Source: Priapulus caudatus (lineage: Eukaryota > Priapulida > Priapulimorpha > Priapulimorphida > Priapulidae). Taken from it: a stretch of DNA of 30,981 nt. Below the pieces are notes generated by a model. The model was not told the origin of the DNA and ran no database searches. It worked only from the letters and a program-made list of their open reading frames with translations. Position 1 is the first letter of the stretch, and each line of letters opens with the position of its first letter. The stretch is from positions 67,425 to 98,405 of the forward strand of contig NW_014578022.1 of NCBI RefSeq assembly GCF_000485595.1, in the 5' to 3' direction. A program made the translations under genes and the position numbers. Below, piece after piece: positions 19,867-30,419 of the stretch.

Positions 19867-22800
19867 GGTGGAGGTGGTGGTGGTGGTGGTGGTGGTGGTG
19901 GAGTTATTGTTGTTGTTGTCACTGCTGCTACGAGTGTTGTTGCGTCAGTCTACTTCCTAAAGGGAGCGTATACCATTGGTTTCCCAGCCAGCTATCCCTC
20001 GCTGCATTTATGTGTGGCAAGGACGAATCCGTCGAATCTCTTTAAAAATATAATAGTTGCACAGGATGAATAACTCGGCTGTGGTGATACCGTGATAATG
20101 CCTTAAAATTAGTAATACAGTGCCTATTCAATGATAAACCATGACGGTAAGAATGCAACAATCACATAGAAAATTGCGCATCCAATTACCATAAAGCACC
20201 TTAGGACTGTGTTCGGTCACCCAATTGCTTCTTCAACCTTTAGGAGCTCAACGTTTACAAGGTTGGGTCGTTACAAACTGAGTACATACAATAAAACTTT
20301 CAATGGCGAAACGCGATCCGATGCCTATGTTAGCCTATGCTAACTGTACACGTAGTGGCGCTTGTGCAATTTCCTGTTCTACTGTAGTGTGCTGATGTTT
20401 ACCAGCGAATGCTATCAGTCATAGAGTAGACAATGATCACATGTATACGTACATACGTGGATACATACATAACATCAGGAGCGTATATTTACAAATATTA
20501 ACTGTCAAAAGTAAAGTCAAAAAGTATTTGTCATTATACGCTCCTGATAACATCAAGAGCATATAAAGGAGCGTATAAAGAGCGTATACCTTCTTTATAC
20601 GCGCTTGATAACATGCATGCCTGCACACACACGCGCACATATGAGGATATATATGTTCATGAGTAGAGCTATCTACACGGTATATGAAAGTTGATTTTTT
20701 GGAACACGGTGTGTAGTGCCTGTGGCTTATATAGGCCGCCTATTCAGTGAGGTTAGATGCAGTTGAAGACACTTCTACCTCTCTAAATTGGATCAAAATT
20801 TATCATATAGCTTAGCAAATGTCGGCAATTTCATTAGTTAGTGATGATCTAAGGTTTCGTCTGTACTAATTGCAAAAAGTGGGCGTGATGCGCATGATGC
20901 TGTCGCTGTACCAGCCATGTTGCTATGTTTATATTCCGTCGCCCGCCTATCTGATCATGTGTTATTTGCCTACAGTGTATGAAAAACTTAGTTGGATGCT
21001 GTGAGGTAGTAGATAAATAACTCTAACTAGTTAAAAAAGTAAACTTTTTGTCTCTAGAGGAGAAAAAACCAGCACCAATTCTATATAATGTGATTATATG
21101 TAGAACTAGAGCACTCGGAGAGTGCAGACCTCTGCCAAGGCAGCTGAATTCTCTCACTGAAAATTTTTATTAATTAATTAATTATTTAATTAATTGGATC
21201 CGGATCACCATCAAAATGTAATCAATTCGAAGTTAGCCCATTTCTGACCTATCCTGAAACTTTTATTAATTAATTGGATCCGGATCACCACCAAAATGTC
21301 ATCAATTCTAAGTTAGCCCATTTGTGACCTATCCTGAAAATTTTATAACAATCCGTCCATAACTTTTTCAGTTAGGCTGTACACAAACCAACAAACAAAC
21401 ACTCAAACGAACAAACACACGCCGGTGAAAACATAACCTCCTGCCAACCCCTTGGCGGAGGTAAAAATATCTGAATAAAACAGCTTCATCTGTGACTGAA
21501 CTTGTGGCTTTGTGATAGCGTATGGTGGTGTAACATATCTATGATGAGGTGATTAATATTACATAATAGTCTGGGTGTTAGCATGAGTAGTGGGCACGTG
21601 CCCACCACCTGCTTTATGAGTTGTGTAGCATCATCAATAACCATGGCACCATATCCCACATCCCATTACATGACCATCGTAACTGTAAATTTCCTACAGT
21701 TTTGCTAAAATTTACAAGAGGTTAATGCAGGAACACGAGTAGGACCCACATGTAGACACAGTATAGGGTATATAGTCTCCATCACTGAGAGGGTAGGAAC
21801 AATTTACTGCAGCTGGTGAGGACTGCTTCCATATAATCAGTATCATGTAGACAAATGATGGGATTTCACAGATTTACCTACTAATTTTCAGTGCTGATTG
21901 GAAATGCTTCCTATGATAACACTGATTTCGGCGAGTATTTCGGCGAACGAATTAAATTCCTTAAAAACGTTGTATCTGTGTAGTCACAGCTTGGCTCCCT
22001 GGTTGGTGGTGATCGTGGTACTCAAATAAGCAGACGTATCGTAGATGTTTAATTCATGTTAAAAGTGTCATAATTGCCTTTTCTAATGTGTTTTTTAATT
22101 GCCAAGTCGGCAACGGAGATGTGAAAGATGGTTGAGTAATGTGTAAACACTAAACAGTGCCTCATGTGCACATGTGGCCTTGACAGGCAGTGCTTTTTTA
22201 TGACGACGTGATTCGTGGGCTTATGTTTCGCATGTGGTGTATAGCTGACACCATGTAAAATGTCAAAAAAACAAATGTATTAGTAACGGTTCGTTACTGC
22301 AGCTGCATTAGCCCGTATCTATCTTGATTATGTAGTGGATGTATGAAAAGCTATTGACTTGAACTAAATCAGGAGCTAATAATGACAAATATAATAATAA
22401 TAATTATTAGCTCCTGACTAAATCCATTTACAAAACTCAAAAGTTTCTGTAACATGCTAGTAATCTAGTTGGGAGCCTTCTTCAACATTTCTGCTATTCA
22501 TTGACTTAGACTTCTGACACATTCCCTATCACCTTAACTGTACTGTTGTTTTTTTCTGGCAACCATGTTATTTTAGCTGGGAAACATTCTTTCCTTCACC
22601 CCTCCCCCCCCCCATACCACTAGTGAGTAACTACATCCAAATGAAATGCTTATGTCCGTACGGCTAAGGAGAACTCGCATAACAATCAAGTACATGCACG
22701 TCTTTTGATAATGCAAATTCATGTTCACCATGATAACACGCGGTAACGTTTTCACAGCAGTCACGATATTTCCGATGATGTACTGCCTCTCGATTATTTC

Positions 22801-25800
22801 ATCTCGTCACGGCCTGGCCGTGGTTTTTTTTCCGTGGCTAGCTGTGCTGTCATCTCTCTGTGCTGACTCGTTCGTTCACGCGCGTCTTGATTGTTTCATC
22901 TCGTCACGGCCCGGTCGTGGTTTTTTTTCCTGTGGCTAGCTGTGCTGTCATCTCTCTGTGCAGACTCGTTCGTTCACGCGTGCATTTCATCAGCTTGCAG
23001 GCATTGCCGTGCTGGGCGTCGGCGTGTGGAGCGTGATCGGCAACGAACGCTACATCAGCCTACTGAGCAGTGGCGCCCTCGCGGCCACCGCCTACCTGCT
23101 CATCGTCGCCGGCTGCCTCGTCATCTGTCTCACCATCGTCGGCTGCTGCGGCCTCATTAGGAGTGACAGGTGCTGCATCCTGGTGGTAAGTCGGGCGTGG
23201 GCTTCATGCTGTTCGCGGCGGTGATGTCACTGACATGCATGAATGAATGCGACTTCCAAACACTCTAGTATCGTGTCGGCCACGTTGTGGGGCTTGATTC
23301 TTAACGCGACTTGCGTCTGCTTTATGTACGGTATACGCCATATTTTTCGCGTACAGATATTTTCGCGAATTCAGACTTGACGGACAAGTTCGTGAGTGGT
23401 TAATTTCGCGGTCGGTGAATTATGAATCATTCGGTATTATTCGGCATGAATTATTCGTGTGCTATTATTTTCACGGTTGGGGACGCGTTCGTGAAATTCG
23501 TGAAAATTAAACCACCGCAAAATATACAGCGTATATATATAAAGTAGTTGTCACTGAATTAAGCAGAAGGCTGCCAGAAGGTTGTGGGTGAATGTGTGAT
23601 GTATGCACACATTTTGCTGACGTCACTGTGACTTCCAATAGAAGATGCCATGCACACTTTCATACGAGGTTCTGCGCCATAGATAAATGTGTTATTTTTA
23701 TTGCCTTTTTTTTTTCTTCCAGCAGCGTTTTAAACACATTTTTATGGCGATTTACCATGCGTCAGATGTGCAACAAACATAGCTCATCCGTGAAAACACA
23801 ATAAAATGTATCAGATGTTCGTAATGCTCTGCCTTTATGTCCTGCCCTAGTCAGACCTAGTGCAGTATTTTAAATTTGTACAATTCATTTGCATTTCAGT
23901 TTGCGATCTTTCTGATCCTCGTTTTTGTGCTGGAGGCTGTTACCGGGATACTTGCCTATATCTACAAGGACCAGGTATAATTCACACAGTAATTAAAGCA
24001 TGTCACACTGCTGACTGCAAGAATGTGAGAAATTTCTAAGTGTGTCTGATGTAAACCTGCACAGCTGAGCAGTAGTAAGGTACATTTTTCAAGTTTGAAT
24101 AGTGGGGGAAATCCGCAGGCGAAGTTCTAATTGGCTTGCACGTTTTCTCTAGTATGTCTTCTAGTCCCGACTGCATCAACACCAGATGTGCTAGAATAAA
24201 TACTTAGCTAGCCAACGATAGAAGCCCGCGGCAACAAACAAACCCAATCTTGCTAGCATCGTGCGCCGTCTGAAGTGGTGGGGATCAGTGGGGAGGCATT
24301 GCAGCTGTGCGTGGTGGCAATTTCCTCCTGCTCCAATTTGCCTGATCATTTATTGCTTTTCCAAACAGTAGTAGCGGAGCCTTCAGCCGGCGCGGCTTTA
24401 TTGGCACAGATAAAATACACGGCACCGTAGCTATGGGTGTGGTTGCTTGTGGCCTGCTGAGTTAGGGTAGGAAGTTGCGCATCTGGCTGCTACTGCTGTT
24501 GTTACTGCTGTTATTGTTAAACAGCCGGCTGTCCGGCCTCTTATATTGTGGCTGTCCTGCTTATTCGTGAAAATGTCCGGATGTTGCAGTTGAGCAGTGA
24601 AATCGTTGCTGACTTGAGGGATAGTTTTGGAAATAACTACATGTATGACAAGGACATGACAGCGGCGATTGACGATCTTCAGGAGGAGGTAAAATATGCC
24701 CCATGATCGCTTCCTATTGTAACCTTACTTCTCATATTCCATTTAAAGTGTGTATTGCGAGATTTTTGCTCAGAAAAACTAAATATAGCTGAATATAGTC
24801 TCACCCGACAGCGAAAATATCACTGATTACACCAACATTAAAAATACTAATATTTTATGCAGTTATATCATAGAAAATTGGATATGAACACATCGTAACA
24901 GCAATGCATTTTATTGTGTCGCGACAATGCCTAATGGCAGAATTGGTAAACTTGTATTTGTGTCGGTGATGAATTGAAAACAAGTGCGTGCCTGTACTGT
25001 GGGTATGGCAGATAAGCGGTGGCGCCACAAGCTAATCCATACTTCCTGTTAGTTCAAGATGACAGAAAACGAATGTTTACAAAAAAGAGGTTCTAAGACA
25101 TTTTATTGTTACTCTAGACAATTGCTGTTACTCAAGCAATAACGGTAGGTATCATGAAAGTGGGGAAAACACTGGAACATTTTCGCAATACACGCTTTAA
25201 GAACCCTGTCACCCATTGATTATAAGCCACCATTCACAGCAGGACAACAGTCATACGTGAAAAAGTAATGCTGGCATGATACTTTTGTGTGTGCTTTCCC
25301 TCTCTCTCTTTCTTCCTGCCTCTTTCTCCCTCCCTCCCTCCGTCTCCCCTCTCCCCCTCTCTCTCTCTCTCACTTGTATGTTAGTTACATATATTTAAAA
25401 TACCTAGAAATTCATTGTAAAGATGACTACCTTTCTTAGGTCAGTCAAGAACAGGCCAACAAGATTTGCTAATTTTAAGATTTTTGCTACCTTTACACAA
25501 GACAACATGCAAAACAATGCTAATCAAATCATTTGGCGATAATATTAGGACTTATTGAGCTTGTATTTGCAATGATGCTGCTTTTTAGCAGTCACATAAG
25601 CATTCAATCGTACCCTGATTAATTAATTAATGTATGTATGTGGCTGGTGTAGTGGCTGTGCTGTGGAGCTGGAGACCCTAACGACTGGAGGACAAGTCGC
25701 TGGATCATGGAAAACAAGGGCACCGACGGCTTCAATAACCTCGTTCCAGACAGCTGCTGCAAGACCGTGATGAACACATGTGGACAGAACGACCACCCGT

Positions 25801-26854
25801 CAAACATTCACTCACCGGTAGGTGGCGCCACTTTCCTGTCGCTGCGTTAAGATGTGCTCGGCCCACTCATTTCGTATTAGTTTTCAGGAAAATGAAAAAA
25901 AGGTTATTAAATATTAAAATTCATTTTCCCGAGCTTAAAAACAGTTCACAACTCATGACGTATTTAATGAAATGAGCGAGAGTGATTACTTACGTTAACG
26001 AGGTGCTGTTCTGTGTTGCAGGGTTGCGTCTTGGCGATGGAGAACAAAGTCGAAAACAATCTGGTGATAGTGGGTGCTGTCGCTCTCGGATTCTGTGCAC
26101 TGCAGGTACGTTTAATGCCATCTCGGTGACAGCGACGTGCCAAGTAGTAGAACGTTAAACTGAACCGTAGTGCAGGTTGCAAGTTATGTCTGGCGGTTGT
26201 TGTCGCTGGTGTTGTTATCCTCCGCACATAGTGCAGCAGAGGATATTGTTTTCGTGCTCGTTAGTGTTGTGCTGGTGGTGTTGGTGGTATTGGTACTATT
26301 GATTTTGTTGTTGGTAGCAGTGGTGGTGATGGTGGCAGTTGCAACGCCGCTTGTGGAGGCAGTGGTAGCGGTGGTGGCTAGGGTGCAGGCGGGAAGGTTG
26401 TGGGGGTCAGTGGGGTCAATGAGCGTTACTGGTGGCAGTGGACAGTCGTTGTGGGTTGTGGTGCTGGTTATTGTGGTGTCAGCAGAGGCAGGAAGTGTGG
26501 GAGGCATGGGTGTTGTTGTGCTGGGTCGGTGGGTGATGTGGCAGTGGGTGGGGTCGGGGCGGGGGGGGGGAGACTACTATGGGGACATTGATTTTTTGTT
26601 ATTTTTTCGTAAATGTCTGTAATACATGGTTGAAGTTGCAGCGGTAAGATTTATGGGTAACACAATGATAAAATAACCGACACCTTATCAAGGTTCATGC
26701 TTGACTGTCAGAATTATTTGTGCTGAGGTACCATAGTAATTATTCCCTAGGTGCACAAATTCACGAGAATTTTGTCTTGCAGGTGATTGGCATTCTTTTC
26801 TCCTGCTGCCTCTATAGGCAGTTGCGCAAGTCGGACAAGTACAACTACGAATAG
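19599..26854 (+). CDS. Tetraspanin, CD151/TSPAN11-like, seven coding exons
   Basis: Four-pass membrane protein that organises integrins and other partners in tetraspanin-enriched domains. Exons 19599-19679, 22994-23185, 23900-23974, 24590-24688, 25653-25817, 26022-26105 and 26783-26854 give 255 aa; all introns are GT-AG, phase 0. Seen: TM1 about 15-38, TM2 57-80, TM3 89-113, large loop 114-217, TM4 218-240. The loop has six cysteines: C152 C153 (CCG), C184 C185 (PDSCC), C192 and C206. The segment VPDSCCKTV...CGQNDHPSNI closely follows the CD151 pattern. At the position of CD151's integrin-contact QRD it has QND (194-196). The tail YRQL keeps the YxxPhi sorting signal. Juxtamembrane C9/C10 and C240/C241 are likely palmitoylation sites. 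The family is certain; the CD151/TSPAN11 clade is from recalled similarity. Confidence 0.95.
19818..19918. repeat. (TTG)n/(GGT)n microsatellite in tetraspanin intron 1
   Basis: TTG repeats switch to GGT repeats and back to TTG. They explain the Cys/Trp-only frame here. Confidence 0.95.
20476..20546. mobile_element. Micro-palindromic insertion, 71 bp (family member 4)
   Basis: Ends CAGGAGCGTATATTTACAAA and (outward from right) CAGGAGCGTATAATGACAAA. Flanked by perfect 7-bp ATAACAT (20469-20475, 20547-20553). Lies in tetraspanin intron 1. Confidence 0.75.
20554..20607. mobile_element. Micro-palindromic insertion, 54 bp (family member 5)
   Basis: Ends CAAGAGCATATAAAGGAG and (outward from right) CAAGCGCGTATAAAGAAG. 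Shares the middle ATAACAT with member 4 and has a third copy at 20608-20614, so the two elements sit back to back, separated by one target copy. Confidence 0.7.
20615..21104. other. Tetraspanin intron 1, no distinct element
   Basis: Nothing recognisable in this part of the intron. Confidence 0.5.
21106..21470 (+). mobile_element. 3' tail of an RTE-type non-LTR retrotransposon or its SINE partner
   Basis: GAGCACTCGGAGAGTGCAGA, then GGATCCGGATCACC, CATAACTTTTTCAGTTAGGC, a run of CAAACAAACA-type sequence and the terminal ACATAACCTCC...TTGGCGGAGG, a combination I recognise from RTE-related tails in many animals. An internal 80-bp segment is duplicated (GGATCCGGATC at 21196 and 21276). No reverse transcriptase frame is present, so this is a truncated copy. 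Confidence 0.6.
21471..22360. other. Tetraspanin intron 1, no distinct element
   Basis: No exon or repeat family recognised. Confidence 0.5.
22370..22416. mobile_element. Micro-palindromic insertion, 47 bp (family member 6)
   Basis: Ends CAGGAGCTAATAATGACAAA and (outward from right) CAGGAGCTAATAATTATTAT. Flanked by perfect 7-bp ACTAAAT (22363-22369, 22417-22423). Confidence 0.75.
22794..22990. repeat. 97-bp tandem duplication before tetraspanin exon 2
   Basis: CATCTCGTCACGGCC, the T-run, GTGGCTAGCTGTGCTGTCAT and ACTCGTTCGTTCACGCG occur twice, offset by 97 bp (22800 and 22897). The second copy ends four bases before the acceptor-proximal TTTCATCAG. Confidence 0.9.
22994..23185 (+). CDS. Tetraspanin exon 2
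   Basis: Acceptor TTTCATCAG gives LAGIAVLGVGVWSV in frame, completing TM1. The small loop (NERYISLLSSG) and TM2 (to VGCCG) follow; donor GTG|GTAAGT. 64 codons. The AG nine bases later would break the frame. Confidence 0.93.
23329..23536. mobile_element. MITE-like element in tetraspanin intron 2
   Basis: Ends GTATACGCCATATTTTTCGCG-type and, inverted on the right, CGCAAAATATACAGCGTATA. The interior has repeated TTCGCG and AAATTAAACCACCGC motifs, like elements common in marine invertebrate genomes. Target duplication is perhaps TA. Family not assigned. Confidence 0.5.
23900..23974 (+). CDS. Tetraspanin exon 3
   Basis: Acceptor GCATTTCAG; 25 codons, FAIFLILVFVLEAVTGILAY then IYKDQ (TM3); donor CAG|GTATAA. 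Confidence 0.93.
24590..24688 (+). CDS. Tetraspanin exon 4
   Basis: Acceptor ATGTTGCAG; 33 codons, LSSEIVADLRDSF to AAIDDLQEE, the first helices of the large loop; donor GAG|GTAAAA. Confidence 0.92.
25298..25372. repeat. Pyrimidine-rich low-complexity tract in intron 4
   Basis: CT, CCCT and CCTT runs. Confidence 0.85.
25653..25817 (+). CDS. Tetraspanin exon 5 (CCG and PDSCC)
   Basis: Acceptor GGTGTAG, with a weak pyrimidine tract; 55 codons from WLCCGAGDPNDW to HPSNIHSP; donor CCG|GTAGGT. Holds five of the six loop cysteines. Confidence 0.92.
26022..26105 (+). CDS. Tetraspanin exon 6
   Basis: Acceptor GTGTTGCAG; 28 codons, GCVLAMENKVENN then most of TM4 (LVIVGAVALGFCALQ); donor CAG|GTACGT. 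Confidence 0.93.
26200..26572. repeat. GTG/GTT-rich low-complexity tract in intron 6
   Basis: Imperfect GTG/GTT repeats with a terminal run of G. A 150-codon Val-rich frame here lies wholly within intron 6 and is not a gene. Confidence 0.8.
26783..26854 (+). CDS. Tetraspanin exon 7 (stop)
   Basis: Acceptor GTCTTGCAG; VIGILFSCCLYRQLRKSDKY then NYE and TAG. End of TM4 and the cytoplasmic tail. Confidence 0.94.
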   Translation: MIGILFSCCLYRQLRKSDKYNYE

Positions 26855-27342
26855 TTGATCACATGAGCTTACATAAGACGGCTGACGCCATAGAACCTGG
26901 TGAGTGTCACTAGAATCATCCTGCAGGCATAATCCAAGACTATGATAAAACTAAGCAATAGTATTGCTTAAATAGAATGACATGGAACTGTGCAGACTAT
27001 ACATATTGTACATATACATATTGTAGATATACATTTTGTTTTACATATTGTAAAAGTAAGAGAATTATACTGTTATATATGTTTGTTTTAGTATCCCTTC
27101 ATAAATATTAAATAGTAGATGTATTTAATATGAATATAGATATCACTTAGCAACATCGTATATATAACCTCACTGTAATTGTAATTTTATTGTTAAATTC
27201 CATTTTCGTAGTTACAAGAGGCTAGGGTGGGCCAAGATATGTAGCACTGACTTAAGATGAAATTTTCTAGGATTTGGAATAGTCTTACCTTAAGGATTTC
27301 CCACTACAATCATTTATATTTTTTGGTCTGGGACTGGTGTTA

Positions 27343-27530
27343 AGGCGGGCTTATGTCGGGCTTGCGAGCCGACTCGACTGGAAGCAACTGCCTGCGACTG
27401 GTCGCCACTAGTTGCTCGGAATAGAACAGTGGGCAACTGGACGCAACTAGTCGCTGCCGATCGCTTCCAGTTGCTCGAAATCCAGTTGCTTCCGGTCGAG
27501 TCGGCTCGCAAGCCCGACATAAGCCCGCCT
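27343..27530. mobile_element. Harbinger-like MITE, 188 bp
   Basis: Inverted arms of 48 bp with one mismatch; ends AGGCGGGCTTATGTCGGGCT. Flanked by the 3-bp duplication TTA (27340-27342, 27531-27533), the target preference of PIF/Harbinger elements. The interior has further CAACTGG/CCAGTTG-type repeats. Inserted in the tetraspanin 3' region. No transposase. Confidence 0.7.
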
Positions 27531-28124
27531 TTAGTCTTAATTATCATTTAGGCTTTGTCATATTGCCGCATGCTTGTGCATACTCTGAACAACTTTCCTC
27601 GTTTTAGCATTTGTCATGAACAAGCAAGTGACCGAATTCTGAGTGACAGTCCTGAAACAGTTTGCAGACATCGGGGATGGAGGATTGTGTCGCCACCTGC
27701 TGGGATGTTTAACTAAATGTGAAATAGTTATCTTGCTACGAAATATTTGAGATAGTGTTGATTGTGGGAAAGTCATGAGTAGTTGAAACAGTAAGCATGT
27801 AAATATATAGCAATATTTTTTACGTGTTATTTCATATGTTAGTAAAGGACTGAACCATGTGAATTTGATTTCTTGACGAAAGAACATTGCATTTGACTAT
27901 CTATGATTGACATGGTTTTTATTTTGAGTGCGGGAAAAATCGTGATAAGTCCAAGGACGGGAAATTTAAATCAAAATACTAACTATGTCACTGTTTTTAT
28001 GTGTTTTATTTTCTACATAATTTGGCAGCTAGTTGACGTAATGCAGCTTATATGTTTATTTCAGAGTATAAATTGAGATGTATATCTAAATGTTATTATT
28101 CCTTTATGTTGGTCGAATTGTGTA

Positions 28125-28130
28125 AATAAA
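28125..28130 (+). terminator. Candidate poly(A) signal of the tetraspanin gene
   Basis: AATAAA about 1.27 kb after the stop codon, followed by T-rich sequence. Confidence 0.35.
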
Positions 28131-28965
28131 TACATCTTATAATGCATTTAATTTGTGTCAACATTTATTCCGTCTCACGCGTTAGGACGGAAGTATGCAG
28201 CTTTTAATAATGCAAGGATGAATTATTGTCCAATGGCTCTCAAATTTAGCAAATGGAACCGCATGTAAAATATTTTATTTCTATAGGTTTTTTTATGCGC
28301 GAATGCATGAGTCATGCTTTTTACATTGTGTAATCTATCCATGTCCCGAAGATAGGGATTGTATTAAGTGCAAATTGCTGCGTTGATGTGAATATATGGG
28401 TTTTAGACATGCAGGATATCAATCCAATTTTGCATGATTTGTTGGTATTAGTATGTACTAGAGTGAAGGTAACTTCTAACTTCTATTACGCTCCAAAATA
28501 GGTGCCAGCAGATGTGTAGTCGATGTTTATGTGTAGTGTTGATGTGTGTGCGCGTGTGTGTGCGTTCGTGCGTACGTGTGTGTGTTTTTTTGTATTAATC
28601 CAATAATGTTCATGAACGCTGCTTGGTTGTGAGCGTATCTGTGTTTGTGACAGTGTTTTCCATGCATTCTATACTCTGCGCTGGTGTGTTATTAGTGACC
28701 ACCAAGTAGAGCTGCAATAGCAGCAGTAGCAGCAACGGAATAAAATTATCTAGCAGCATGTGATCGTGATTTTATCTCATTAGAGTTAAATTTCGTGCCT
28801 ACAGATGTAACTACTGTTTAGCAGATCTGCAATTAAAAGTGATCCATTATGTTGTAATTTTTAGATATATACCTCAAATAAACTCATTGATGATATTACG
28901 TTTGATTGTGTGCCTAGACTCACTTTACCCTGTGTGGAGCCCCCCCCCCACAATCCCAACCCATG

Positions 28966-29112
28966 CGCAATGAGGAACCCTCAATGTGCCCTTACCATGT
29001 CCTGAATGGAACTCTCCATATGCCCTTCCCATGTCCTGTGTGAAACGTACCCTCAACGACCCCTCTCTATTTTCCGTGTGAACTTTCGATGTCCCTCCTA
29101 TTTATTTTCCCG
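28966..29112. repeat. Degenerate tandem repeat, about four units of 35-38 bp
   Basis: Units share GAACCCTCAATGTGCCCTT, CCATGTCCTG and TATTTTCCGTGTGAA-like parts and follow a C-run at 28940-28950. Confidence 0.65.
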
Positions 29113-29234
29113 GTACACTTGCACCATGCAGTAAGCAACATATAATTATTATATACCATCATATGCTCGGAGGTCATAGTTGCTAAGTTTATCGCACACA
29201 GTTTCACGATATTTCACGCACGCAGTCACCCACC

Positions 29235-29533
29235 CACAGGCACTTGGAGCGTTTCAATAAAATATAATGCTAAATAAATACGAAATCTATTTACTACCAA
29301 AGTCTTAATGTTTCTATACTCTCTTTCGCCTATTATTGCCGGCAATTTCCTGTAAATGCCGTCCAAATGCTCATCTACAACACTACAAACACTGGCTGCC
29401 GCCATTGCTGCTGCCGCTGCACACTGACACATGAATATATAGGTATATATATAAATACAAAACTAATAAGATGGTAAATAGATTTCGTATTTATTTAGCA
29501 TTATATTTTATTGAAACGCTCCAAGTGCCTGTG
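29235..29533. mobile_element. TIR element, 299 bp, with perfect 60-bp arms
   Basis: Arms 29235-29294 and 29474-29533 are exact reverse complements; ends CACAGGCACTTGGAGCGTTT. A 12-bp direct repeat CAGTCACCCACC lies at 29223-29234 and 29534-29545. The interior resembles 15805-15990. No protein. Superfamily not assigned. Confidence 0.8.
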
Positions 29534-29885
29534 CAGTCACCCACCATTCACTCGTTGGTCAGATGTCATGGTCACTGAATTAAGTTGTGCATACTACCAA
29601 TCGGTCAATCATTCCTAAACGCAAATTAATAGTGTAACCAATGATAATAAACTGATGATAAGATACCCCCGTGAAATATATCGTTAAATAAGTAATATAG
29701 GTTGTGTGAAGTGAACATCAAATGCAATGACAGTTTCCGCATCAGCAGTACCGATCGAGCTGGTAATAATTTACCACAGATTTTTTCCGTAGCGACGTCA
29801 GAGGGAAAAATACTACATCCTCTCTGATATCGCTCGTGACGTTAGCTATCGATCGTGCTTAGACGGGGTCCCTTCGTTGCGGTAA

Positions 29886-29897
29886 GAGAGAGCGAGA

Positions 29898-29930
<33 letters not shown>

Positions 29931-30003
29931 AGAGCGTGACAGAAGGAGAGCGAGAGATGGAAAGGGAGAGAGAGAGAGAGACAGAGAGACAGAGAGAGAG
30001 CGT

Positions 30004-30047
<44 letters not shown>
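29886..30047. repeat. (GA)n tract, right-arm counterpart of the CT tract
   Basis: GA repeats with a single GCGTGACAGAAGGAGAGCGA interruption block. Confidence 0.95.
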
Positions 30048-30049
<2 letters not shown>

Positions 30050-30419
30050 TAATACATTGTGCCAGTCTAGATCGTACTGGAAAATTGCGGTAGCGATCAA
30101 GGTCGGATCAAACGCGCCTATACGTACGCCCCTCCCTTCCTCCCTTCCCTTCCCTATATGTGCTTCAGTTGCATGCACCAGTGACCTATATATATATATA
30201 TATTAAGGGCGTACCCGAGCCATACGCTTACGTTCGTGTCTGCAACCCACGCGTATCTCACACTGATTTACTCGTGAATGTCCTTGAATATACGCCGAGT
30301 AAATTTTCACCAGTCTCTTGGGCAACCCGCGCGCAGTCACGCATATCGGCGCAGATGACGGGCAATTAACACCTTCGTAGTTTTATTCTAGGTATGCGTT
30401 AGTCGAGCAGACGGCAAAG

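Larger units (their letters stand above)
26855..28130 (+). other. Tetraspanin 3' UTR and downstream region
   Basis: AT-rich, no credible frame. A donor-like CCTG|GTGAGT at about 26900 could open a 3' UTR intron. AATAAA occurs at 28125, and further ones lie at 28739 and 28877. The extent of the UTR cannot be fixed from sequence. Confidence 0.5.

Noticed and set aside
26170-26622. 150-codon hydrophobic Val/Leu-rich frame
   Set aside because: GTG/GTT low-complexity sequence wholly inside tetraspanin intron 6; no family motif.
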